From Laetiporus sulphureus 93-53 (taxonomy: Eukaryota; Basidiomycota; Agaricomycetes; Polyporales; Laetiporaceae): DNA of 64,000 nucleotides. The position numbers and the translations under genes were made by a program. How positions within the stretch are numbered: the first letter of the stretch is position 1; each line of letters begins with the position of its first letter. This document shows positions 35,301-45,390 of this stretch, one piece after another. Where the stretch lies: positions 188,310 through 252,309 of the forward strand of contig NW_024468510.1 in the NCBI RefSeq assembly GCF_001632365.1, written 5' to 3'. The notes under the pieces were generated by a model. The model saw only the letters and a list, made by a program, of their open reading frames with translations. It was not told the DNA's origin and did not search any database.

Positions 35301-36547
35301 ATCGAATCAGGATGTTAGTGCAATACAAGAGCTCGGTGAGTTATCTCGGATCGCCGAGTCTAGCCCAGGCTGACTGTGTTGCCAGGCGGTGCTGAAGCGC
35401 ATACTGAAAGTGCAGCATCCCGTGCTGCAGCTGCATGTCCTGAAACTGATTAAGAGTCAAGTGCCATTCTGCGGACGGAAATGGCGTCAATGTAAGCCGT
35501 TGCCGTGAGGCTGACGTGGGCGCTCTATTAATACAACCGGCCCGTCAGCGAACATGCAGGTCATCACTGCGATCTATCTGAATTGCAGACCGGACCTGAG
35601 AGATGAATGGCTCTTGGGCATCGAGGTGGATGATGTGATGGATGCGCAGGTATGTGAATGCTCACTCATCTTGGCAATGAAATGCTACATACTGCGTTGA
35701 ATAGGCGCAGGAACAGGCGCTCCGGCATTTGGTTAAGTTTTGTGAGTCATCACGGGTGATGACAATGAGGCAGATGCTGAAGTTACTCAGACAACACGAC
35801 GAGATACGGTGCAGCTGCGGCACATCAGCCGGGGACTCATAGACGTGCTGCAAGTATTTCACACCATCTCGAGGGGTTGCACCCTGGGCCTGAGCTGTCC
35901 GGTCTCATTCGCCCTGTGGGAACACCGAACACGACCGACGCTGACGTGTTCCCGCCGCTGCGAGCGCAAGCCCCCGATCCGTCCATCTTCTTGCCGTATA
36001 TCACCGAAGACATCGCCTTCGAAGAGGAATACGAAGAGTATTTGTCTGACCTTGGCTGGTCCGATGACCAGCCTTCCCAGGGACCGCTATTCGGGGGTAC
36101 ATCTGCATGGCACAGGCTTCCCGAATTTGCCGCAGACATCGCCGATGGCATCAGTGACAGTGAAAGTATTGTTTCCATCGGCGAGCTCGGCGACGAGGCA
36201 CGCTTGGATGTTGGACGCGATGATCGCGATATTCCTGATGAGAACCGGAATAACTGGGAGGTGAGTTACGCTCTATCGGGCGTGACTGGCGACTAAACGA
36301 ATACCCGTAGCATATGAGTCCCAAAACCATGGCAGCGCTAGCGAATTCCCCCCATGGGGGACGCCGATCGAGTTCTGGAAGTGGCCTCCGACCCGTGCTA
36401 CCGTTTGAGCTGGATGAGAGCAGTGCCATTGTCGACGAAACTGAAGACGATGAACAGGAATTGGGACCGATGCCCAGGGAATCATCCGGTCCATTCCAAG
36501 CAGGTGGGGGAGTAGATGAAGTCGAGTATGCCTTTGGGTACGTTTGA
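32379..36547 (+). CDS. STRIPAK complex subunit STRIP1/Far11 (N1221 and DUF3402 domains)
   Basis: This protein scaffolds the striatin-interacting phosphatase and kinase complex. In filamentous fungi that complex controls cell fusion and fruiting. The ATG at 32379 gives MVYPQLPSYMSNNGLDNSDA. The N1221 part shows YDFKYDDEDTVLNEIEEF, SPAQRRVHIEVLLESLEHRD and LHWIVENCKLVRDANGIS. Later exons give FNISEQEKMDFMEEVTTELS, DPPLPVYLFNVVAGLRDKS and PFAIDEADKLYTRHMYVSLE. The DUF3402 part includes LLDTNCLLLILKMFGLQEVS, LTEFSWRNFFSIINFAKIMQ and QHPVLQLHVLKLIKSQVPFC. At least 14 introns are present. The stop at 36547 follows VEYAFGYV. A consensus donor there (gtacgt) could instead splice to about 36593 and extend the tail. 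The family call is firm. Confidence 0.9.
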
Positions 36548-36726
36548 AATTGGTCATGCTGTTGGTACCATACTCACCTTGTTGAGTGTAGGGTATGATT
36601 ATGACCATTTGTCCAAATGTAGTTTATCGATATTCTTGCAATCATGTAGCATTATAGCATTACAGCGATGACATGCGGGTGGCGAATATAACCTCGCCTT
36701 AAAGCCATCGCTTTTTACATGCTGAG

Positions 36727-38520
36727 CTAGTATGTCGCCTTCGTTCTCGCTGCAGCCCACGGACTTCCTGCTGCATAGAAGTCCATAGGATAACCCCCTC
36801 CCTTTCCATCCCGCCTGACCGCCTCATCTCCCGAAGGTCCGTCCATCCAACCCACTGCCTTTCCGACAGCCACTGCTGTTTCGTACGGCGTCAGCAGTGG
36901 CCGATCGAAGGCATATCCCCAATCGATGGACAACCGTGGACACGATGTCTGCACGAAGGCTGAGATATGCGGATTGAAGAGGGCAAGCTTGGCAGGTGAA
37001 AGCTCGGAGAGGAGGATCGGCATATATGGAATAGATGTGCGGGATGTGCTGAGTTGATGTGTGATCGCCTGCAACTGCTTGAAGCTACCTTGGCGGCCGA
37101 GCGTACCCAGCACGACACCCCAGAGCGGAGGCTCCTTTGCAGGGATGACAAAACTTGTGCCGCCATTTGTTTTAGGAGACGAAGCGAGTACATCGATGCT
37201 TCTGCGAGCGGCTCGAACGGCCTCGTCGCGTACGGTGCGCATCTCCGTTTGATTGTATCGTTCCCGAGTAAGCTTCTTCGAGTAAGGATCGTATCTGAAC
37301 GCCGGTACGGTGGGGTTGGCAATCATGATGGACTCAAGGTGAAAGCGCCCATCACCAAGATAGCTGTAGGTCCGAGCAATCAGTCAGCATCCAACACAAA
37401 GACGCAACTGGCCGGAGGCACTGACATTAATGCGTCGACATCGCCGAGCGTCGGGGCCGTGCATCCGAGGATCTCGCCTGGCGAAAGAGGCTTTGATCGG
37501 GGAATGGTGGCGTCGTACCTTCCTGTCCATAGCCTTGGCTGACCGACAGAACTCTCGTCGCTTCCCGCCTCAAGTCCCTCAATCATCCCTGCGGGTCGAC
37601 GCAGCGGTTCGTAATCGGGGACCTCTGTGGTCAAGTCATCTTTCAGTCGTGATAGTGCAGCCACAAACTGTATGGTCGACACCAGTGCCAGACGGGTCAG
37701 CTCGTATGGAAGCTCTTGTGTCTGGTGCGTCGCTGTGGTCAGTACCTTCTCATCGGACAACTTCGCGGGAGATGGCCCCTCAATGCGCAAGTAGTGACCG
37801 GCAGTCAAGGGGCGACCAGCAGGTATCTGACTATCTGTTTCGTCTGAGTCCAACAGCGCCTCATGAAAGCGTCTGCGGTCATTTGGGAAGTTAAGACGAA
37901 TTGTTTGGACAAGATGAGATAAGTCGATGGCGATTTCAACGAAGACGTATAAAGTCTTGATGGTCGTCTGGTCAATCGGGACTGAATGTAAATCATTAGA
38001 GGCCTACATATCTTCAACGAAGTATACTACTCACCCAGACAGCTATGTCCATAGTGCACGAGCATATCGCATCCCAAGGCGACTGCTGTGTAGTCATCGA
38101 CGCAGCACGCACCATACGTGACGTCACCCATGATCACAGTTAGCGCATTCGTGAATCTATTCATCGCATTAGTTGGATTACAGCACCGTGGGCAAACAGA
38201 CGAGCAGCACCTGCGTACCGTTCGATAATGTCCGCTATCGTGCACGCGAACATCTGCAGGCCCTCAGGCATCTGCAATGCGACCATTTTAGCATTGTTCT
38301 TCCGTATATGATGTACTGTCTTGTGGATCTCGAACGAGTAGTTAGACGGCAGCTGCTTGATTGCTGCATTCAGCTGAGCATCGTTCAAGATGTCCTGGGG
38401 TATTTGGTTCGCGACAATAGGCGTTACGCCCGGCTTGGATGGCTTTGCAGATTTGCTACCGATAAACCGCTTCCTGGGCTTGGTAGCATTAGAACTGGGA
38501 GCCTTAGCCTCGTCTGCCAT
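36727..38520 (-). CDS. DPH1: Diphthamide synthesis protein Dph1 (ACP-histidine synthase subunit 1)
   Basis: Dph1 pairs with Dph2 in the radical 4Fe-4S enzyme that transfers an aminocarboxypropyl group from SAM to a histidine of EF2. The ATG at 38520 was chosen ([19 protein letters not shown]), since the longer open frame upstream has no [22 protein letters not shown] and [14 protein letters not shown] are family blocks. The three cluster-binding cysteines are visible in [21 protein letters not shown] and [15 protein letters not shown]. The protein ends [21 protein letters not shown] count about five introns. The 3' end lies 179 bp from the STRIP1 stop, and the 5' end is 177 bp from the RNPS1-like gene on the other strand. 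With DPH6 at 21.8-24.0 kb, two steps of one pathway lie in this window. Confidence 0.92.
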
Positions 38521-38697
38521 TTGATTGCGGGCAGTGAGTAAAGAGTAAGTAGTACTTTCCGCCACAGCAGTGGCTGGAGGAAATTAGTCACCGATCTCAA
38601 TCTCATGTTCATTTCCAACGTGTGACAAGCGATGTGTGACACCACCGCTTTAACGCTGCTTCCACACTGTTGTCGACGACGTTCGCAAGTTACAGCA
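38521..38697. promoter_or_regulatory. Divergent promoter region (DPH1 / RNPS1-like)
   Basis: Only 177 bp separate the two opposed ATGs, the shortest head-to-head gap in the window. A shared bidirectional promoter is therefore very likely. Confidence 0.5.
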
Positions 38698-39588
38698 ATG
38701 TCGCAGAGAGGACGCTCAATTTCACCCCGTCCCCTGCACGATGACGATGTCGACATGGAGAATGGACATGACGGCGACAAGACGCACGCAAAAGTGGTCA
38801 TCGTCACCAGCCTCACTCGCAATGTAGTTGAGTCGCACTTGCGCACAATATTTGGCTTCTACGGCGATATCATCAAAGTAGACCTCCCGCTCTTTGGGAA
38901 GTGTATGTATAAGTATTCATGTCACTCGAAAATACAGCTGATGGGATCTCTAGCCGGACAAAACAGAGGGAAGGCCGCCCTCGAATATGCGGATGCCGAG
39001 TCCGCACACAAAGCCGCGTCGCACATGGATGGAGGCCAGCTTGACGGTGCAATTCTCAAAGTTGAACTATCTGAGCTCCCAGTTCGCTCGCGCTCGCGTT
39101 CTCCTCGCCCACCTCCTCGCGGCCGCTACGGTCGCGAACGACTAAGGTCCCTATCTCGCTCTCGATCGCCTTCGCGTTCGCCACCACGACGGTACGGACG
39201 CGGCTCGCGTTACAATGACTATCGTGGAAGAGGATACGGCCGCAGAGGGGGCCCTCCTCCAAGAGACACATACCGACCTTACTCGCGATCCAGGTCCCGT
39301 TCGCCTATTCGAAGAGGAGATCGTCTGGCTCCCAGAAGGAGATCACCCAGTTACGAGCGAGGAGGAACAGGCTATAGGAGACGTTCTCGCTCCAGAAGTT
39401 ATTCTGTACGCTCCAGTCGTTCACGCACAAGGTCTCTCACACCCCGATCTCGCTCCCGTTCGTTGTCATACTCGTCATATTCGCGGTATTCGCGGAGCCG
39501 GAGCCGTAGTCGCTCTCCTAGCCGGGGAAAGAGGAGCCACAGCCGCGACGACATCAGAGATAGCAGGTCGAGGTCGCCCAGAGATTAG
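38698..39588 (+). CDS. RNPS1-like RRM protein with an RS domain
   Basis: This SR-type RNA-binding protein resembles RNPS1, a splicing activator and exon-junction-complex partner. The ATG at 38698 gives MSQRGRSISPRPLHDDDVDM. The single RRM follows: VVIVTSLTRNVVESHLRTIF (RNP2), then a short intron (donor gtatgt at 38902, acceptor ctctag near 38953), then SGQNRGKAALEYADAESAHK (RNP1). The rest, about 190 residues, is an Arg/Ser-rich tail with SRSRSRSP, RGRYGRE and YGRRGGPPPR repeats, likely phosphorylated by SR kinases. The tail is read in a single open frame to TAG. The RRM-then-RS order fits RNPS1 rather than classical two-RRM SR proteins. Confidence 0.85.
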   Translation: MSQRGRSISPRPLHDDDVDMENGHDGDKTHAKVVIVTSLTRNVVESHLRTIFGFYGDIIKVDLPLFGKCMYKYSCHSKIQLMGSLAGQNRGKAALEYADAESAHKAASHMDGGQLDGAILKVELSELPVRSRSRSPRPPPRGRYGRERLRSLSRSRSPSRSPPRRYGRGSRYNDYRGRGYGRRGGPPPRDTYRPYSRSRSRSPIRRGDRLAPRRRSPSYERGGTGYRRRSRSRSYSVRSSRSRTRSLTPRSRSRSLSYSSYSRYSRSRSRSRSPSRGKRSHSRDDIRDSRSRSPRD

Positions 39589-39737
39589 GACACTATATTG
39601 CTTGCTCTTGTGTTCCATTTTGCTATGCTGTTATGATTTCCCAAAATTCGCATGTAATATTGTCCACTACAATGTTCAGTAAGTGGCTACTATACATGAT
39701 ACATATCTGTACAATCTGCGCGAAGGGGGTATTTCCT

Positions 39738-42700
39738 TCAATCGCTGGTCATTGAGTCATCATCAGCAAGGAATGGCCTGTAAAAAGGCTCAGGTACCTT
39801 TAGCAGATAGAGAAGATAGGAACACTCACGTATACTCGTAATCATGTCTGATTGCATGAGACATCCACTCTTCATCAGCTTCCTGGAGAGGAAATCCAGG
39901 CCCTCCAGCTATGCTGAGGATGACGGGGAGCAGCACCAATCCGTGCAAGGCGCCAGAGATAATCAACGTGATCCACATGCGGAAGTAGTAGATCTTCCAG
40001 ACACAAGAGATTAGTGACGTCTTTGCCTAGGACGAGTGCGCTACGGACCTCCAGGAATCGTGATCGGGTGAGAGCCAAAACGCACATGCCAATGAGCTTG
40101 GTGAAAGTGATACCGGACAGAACCTTAGGAAAAAGAATCAATGCATCGCCTTGGGCTAGGCAACACTAATCAACTCACCGATGGGCCAACATCGATCAGT
40201 GCCGTATACATCCGCTCATTGCGTTCCTTCTGTCCCGCAGGATGGTCTACTGGCAGGCCCGAGCCCGAGCTCATGAATGCGCGCGCCACATGTGCACAGA
40301 ACTCGACTGCGATGCCGAGAGATATGACCAGGTTGACGAGGCTGATCGCGTTCAGCATGATGCCCCACACACCCATGATGCCCATGACACTGGTCACTGT
40401 GAGGGCCACAACACCTGTCACGATCGTTCCTGTTCTCCATGAGCCAAGCAACAGCGCAGTGACCAGCAACACAGCTGCCAGACCAAGACCGAGGATTTGC
40501 TCCGTGATGGCAACGATGTGCGCATACTGGTCGAAGAAGACGTAGTGCAGCGAGTACGGGAAGACCGTCATCCCACTCTCCTTGGACAAATCGTCGGCTA
40601 TACGATGAGCTGCCGAGAAGGAGTTGATGAAGTCGGCCTGGGACTTCAATGGTGTATGGAACGTGCGGAAATGGGACGCGATGACTTCGTCGCGATCGGG
40701 AGAAAGTGACAACGCCGCGCCAAACGATGCCTTTCCTGCAAGGGAGCAGTCCTCCGTAGTCGGTGAGATGAGCCACTGGTTCAGGTACCGCATGAACTCT
40801 TCACCCTGGGGCAAGCCAGTCATCGTGATGTTCCACGCTGGATCATGGTCTTCATAGCACATCTGGCATAATCTGGGGGAATCTCTATCACTGCAGAAGA
40901 TATCGGGGTTGCGTTTCCGAACGCGACAGCACTTCTCATGCGCAGGGTCGAGCCAGTTGAAGAAATCGTCTATCCATGAAGCGGCAGGCTCTGCGATAAA
41001 TGAAACCTCTTTCCGTTGGCGCTCGGCTTCTAGGATGCTGGCAACTGAATGATCCTTGCACGTGGTGAAGCGACCGCAGAGTTCCTGCTGTCCTGGCCGA
41101 TATTCCACGTCTACGTCGTGAACAACAAAGTAAACAGGTGGTCCAATGTCCAGATAAGCATCCAGGTTGTCGAAATATGGGATCAGGTAGGACTCTGATG
41201 GTAGTGCCAGACGCTGATCTGCACGTAAACTGTCAACAGAGGAACCAGATAGTATATTAGGTCGCTCACCGAAGCCCAGCCCAATATGTTGCATGGAAAT
41301 AATGGACGCGAAAAGAATGCCCATGAATGTCAGCAAGACGGCGCCTTTGACGACAGGCCGCAGGAGGAATGGAGCGTAATACCGACGTATGAACCGACCG
41401 ATCCTGCCCAGACCGCTGCCGTTGACATGCTCATCGGGAAGAGCGATGCGAGAAGGCAATCGAATACAAGGGAAGCAGTCGACACGACTCGACTGTAAAA
41501 ATGACATCAGCAAGTTCCCAGCAGTATATAACAAGGCTTACCTCAACGCGTTTCAGATCGATGACGAGTGCGCTAACAAACACCGTAATTTGCAGGCTAG
41601 CGTTCAACAGAACACTTCCAGCAGCATACAGCGCGAAGTTGCGTACCGCAGGCATTGGGACCAGTGCGCCTAACGCGAACGCTACTGTTTCCGTTACAGA
41701 ACTCAGTAGGATGGATGGGCCCATCTTGGCCAATGCACGTGCAACACGCTCCTCCGCAGACAGATATAATGGGGTCGAGACCGCGTCAATCGAGTCCTCG
41801 TGAGAGTGCATCGAATCAAACTGCGAACGACTCCGCGATTGTGTCGGCGACATGGGGGATGCAATATCTTGCGTCGTGTTGGCGGCATTAGGTCCGTGAA
41901 GTATGTTCTGACGGTCCAGCTCGTGAACAAGAATGAAGACATTGTCGACGCCGACTGCAAGCACCAGGAATGGTATAACCTCGGCAATGATGAGCGTAAC
42001 TTTCACGCCTACCCAAGAGAAAAATCCGACCGAGGTAGAAATGGATAACAGGACGAGGAAAATCCCAAACAAACCCAACGTGAACTTTGAATCGATAAAT
42101 AAGCTGCGTGGCAGCCGGGGAAAGAGACGCGGGGTATTGCGTGAGTCGATTGACAAGGACGAGAGGGACACCTGTTCTCGCTTGAAAAACCTCGACAGAT
42201 TGCCTAACCATTCCGTAAACGAGGCCCAGACGCCCTCTTCGGGACGCATGGAAGAACCATGTCCCAGGGTGAAAGATACATAGAAGAACATGGCAAGATA
42301 TGACAGGACGACAATCTTGATGTCCGTGTTCGTGCTCTTGTTGATCTCCTCTTCGAGTGAGACGCCGGTGGACCACGCAATCTCAAGCCCTGCCTCGACG
42401 GGAGCTCGTTTACTGAGAACTTGCAGATAGTCTCGTAGCGTCCTCTCCCACTCCATAGCGCGCGCCTGTACTTCTGGATTTAGTGAGTCGGACACGACGT
42501 AAGTGATGACAAGCGCCTCTGCATCCAGGTACTCCTTTGATTCGTCTTGTCCAGGTACTCCGCCGAGCACGTATTGAGGCGCAAGAGGTTGCTGGAAGTC
42601 AGGTAAACATTCCACGGGAGAATTGGCGCATTCAAGAAGATGAGATGACCACGTGTCTGGGTCGTACGCGTCCAGGTCGTTCCCGAACCATGCAAGAACT

Positions 42701-44245
42701 GACTGCACTACGCAATGACCATCGGGTCCTGCAGGTTTGAAGCATACATCTTCGAGAGTATAGCCATTCGGCCAGGAGCTAAGCGCACGGATGCCTGCCT
42801 CGACGTCAGACCAGTACTTCAAATGTCTCCATGAGAGTACTGATGGCTTGCCCTTGCCTAAGGAGGTCTCCGCAGTCGGTGCGAGATCGAACGATGATGC
42901 TGACGATGTGACGAAGATCTGTTCCGTGCGGTAGAAAGGTCCAAAATGCTCGTCAAAGTATTCCTTCTGCAATTTGCTTTCTGAATTTGGGGCGACCCAT
43001 AACCTGACAGGGTCTGTCTCGACCTCAAAATACTTCCATCCTAGGTTAAGCAGCCCTACTACAGCGAAAACGAGTGCAAACGTCAATGAAGGATTGGAAG
43101 CCGTGAACAGGCCAAGGCGGTAGAATGCGCGACGGAGCACGTTGTTCAATCGATATTGCCGTGGCTGTACTGTTTCAAGGGGGTCCAGTAATGATGCTCC
43201 GCGGCCGAGGTTGCGCGAGTCGGTTTGGGTACCCGTCGACTCTTCCCCGTCGAGATTCTGTCCAAGTGATGATGCGCCTACGAGACCGCGTGTATGTGCG
43301 CGCGGAGAAACGATATATTCTGACGCAGCATCCGCTGAGAGTGCCATGCGTTCGTATGACTTCCGCTTTTGAATGCCGAATTGCCAAGCATACCCAAGCA
43401 GGAACGAGACCACTGCCAACGAGTAGAGGACAACCAAAGCGAATGTCAGGCATGAGATCAAGCCAACATGACATGTTGGCTCTGACCCTGGTGCAGGTAT
43501 GGATGGAAGGGCCTGACATACATCAGGACAATCAATGCATGTGCATCGACTTTCCAGATCATTGTCGGCACAATTACGTGGTATCGCGTCCAATGACCCC
43601 ATGTCTCCTACAGGTGATGAAGGATAGTTGATCTGGAATGGACTGCCCATATCCTTCACGTCACCCATAAACTTCAGGAAGGCGCTATAGTTCTTCGCAC
43701 CTCCCCCAATGAGGTCCATTGCATATCCATTCGTGCTGCCCATTTTGATGTCCTTGCAGCTGTTGAAGAAACCGCGACCGAAGTCTTCCGAAACGAAGAA
43801 GTCTACTGACTCGACAGCCTCTTGGCCTGTGCGAGATCGCTGAGTGGAGGTGACATTCAGAAACGTAGCCTGGTTCGGCGAGCATGTGAAGCTGCACCAG
43901 AAATTGCGGAAGTTGTTGCGACACGCAGGGCAAGACGAAATAATGTTCTCTGCTACTCCGAGGTTGTCACGCATGGTCTCCAACTGATCCGTCGTACAGC
44001 AAGCAGGTCCTTCTGCAAACTCTGCACCGCAGAGCGACACAAGAAGGTCACGGTCCACATCGTCCTGTTCGCCAATCAGTACATAATATGTGCGCGAATG
44101 GCAAACTTGCCTTGGACGCTGAACCATCGTAGGGACATGGGAGAGGTTTCCCGAACCAATCCTTAGACCCACAGGATCCGCGCATAGCGCAATAGCCTTC
44201 GCCGCGGAGAGGCATGTAGGGAGACACATGGGTGTCGTCCATCAT
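39738..44245 (-). CDS. NPC1-type sterol transporter (Niemann-Pick C1 / Ncr1)
   Basis: This vacuolar multi-span protein moves sterol or sphingolipid. The luminal N-terminal domain has its Cys pattern: GYCAMRGSCGSKDWFGKPLP, then SSCPACRNNFRNFWCSFTCS and CTCIDCPDVC. The sterol-sensing domain reads VIPFLVLAVGVDNVFILVHE, and the second RND repeat LVISLGIAVEFCAHVARAF. An apparent GC-AG intron near 44118-44072 (AAG then gcaagt, ending gaacag) keeps phase. The last exon (39777-39738) encodes the end of YTPFLADDDSMTSD. ATG 44245 is the first in-frame start, but it leaves no signal peptide. A signal-like stretch (GTLLSWVLLGVQLASLMY, 44319-44265) sits just upstream in another frame, so the true 5' end is unresolved. 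The family call is firm. Confidence 0.9.
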
Positions 44246-44537
44246 GAAGAATGAGCAAGTGGGCCAGTATACATGAGCGATGCGAGTTGCACGCCGAGAA
44301 GGACCCAGGACAGGAGTGTTCCTGCAGCGTGCACGCTGAGTCGTGCCACATTACGTCTCCTCGACGCGTGTCATGTGACCAAACGCCCATTCACCGACGA
44401 GCAGCTTGGCCCCGGTCAGGACTTGAACTTCAATGAAAGTACTGGGTAAATAGTCGTCTAATGGCGAAGTGAGTGGCAGTGGGTTCACGTAGTCGTCAAT
44501 TAGTCTCGACCCAGACCTGAGGGCACGCCTCAGAAGC
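44246..44537. promoter_or_regulatory. Divergent interval (NPC1 / orphan), may contain the NPC1 first exon
   Basis: A 292-bp gap between opposed starts. On the minus strand, 44350-44260 encodes a signal-peptide-like run out of frame with NPC1, so part of this interval is probably coding. Confidence 0.4.
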
Positions 44538-45109
44538 ATGGCTTCTAGGGTAAGAAAGAGTAAGATGTTTACGGATGTAATGTATCGACACGTAGAACTG
44601 ACGAAAGTTACGCGTCTTTTAACCTTCTAGGTGCCACCGAAGGATATGCGACATCTGCCCCCGTCTCCCCCACCGTCTCTCCTGCAAAGCCCAGATTGCC
44701 ATTCACTCAATCACTTCCTTTCCGTTCTGCGCATGATACACTCAGAGATGTATATTCTTTGGACTATGCAACAAACCCCAACTCTTCTTTCGCACCATCA
44801 CCATCATCAACGAGGAAGCGCAAGCTTGTCGTGCTCGAGGAGATCGAGGAAGGACGAAGTTTCTCAAATACAGTGGATCGGTCTCCCGGTGAAGATAATA
44901 CATCGGAAAGCCTCGTCCAGTCGCCTAATGCATCAACTGCACAAAGTAGACCGACAAGACCGCTCCGGAGAACCTTCAGACGCGACAGTACTCGGTCGTT
45001 ACCTGCAGGGGCGTTCCGATTTCAGGGTATCGAGGCAGGCGCTGAAGTTTTTGACCCGTTGCTGATGCAGGAAGAAGAGGATTGGAGCGGTGCAAGTTTC
45101 CCACAGTGA
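44538..45109 (+). CDS. Small protein of unknown function (about 166 residues)
   Basis: I do not recognise this protein. The two-exon model is 44538-44559 joined to 44631-45109. The 71-nt intron has donor gtaaga, a CTGAC branch site and acceptor ttctag, and it keeps frame exactly. The spliced start is MASRVRKSATEGYATSAPVS. Thr/Ser-Pro sites and basic stretches follow (SSTRKRKLVVLEEIEEG, RPLRRTFRRDS). The acidic, aromatic C-terminus reads GAEVFDPLLMQEEEDW, then SGASFPQ. No signal peptide or membrane span is present. Clusters of basic residues and SP/TP sites would suit a nuclear phosphoprotein, but this is inference. Confidence 0.65.
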
Positions 45110-45390
45110 TTGCGGTAACGTTCATCTTGCTTCGCTATTTATTGCTGAGCCTGCTATAGCCCTCGATGCACTCCCTTTCGTCCGTTCCCTCACTCGCATG
45201 GATCTCTCGTGTATGGTCGTGACTTGCATGTATTTTGCTTTATGGCATATCCACGGGCACAGGTGTCCTGTTGTATCACACAATGCAATTCTTTCCGTGA
45301 TATGACGGCATATTGATTATGCGAAATGTACGATGGTATCGGCCTCCGTTGATGCATACATGCAAAAGCTCTACACCAATGTCACCTGGT

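Noticed and set aside
42000..42500. Frames of 60-160 codons on both strands within NPC1
   Set aside because: They overlap the sterol-sensing domain exons and are shadows of that gene.
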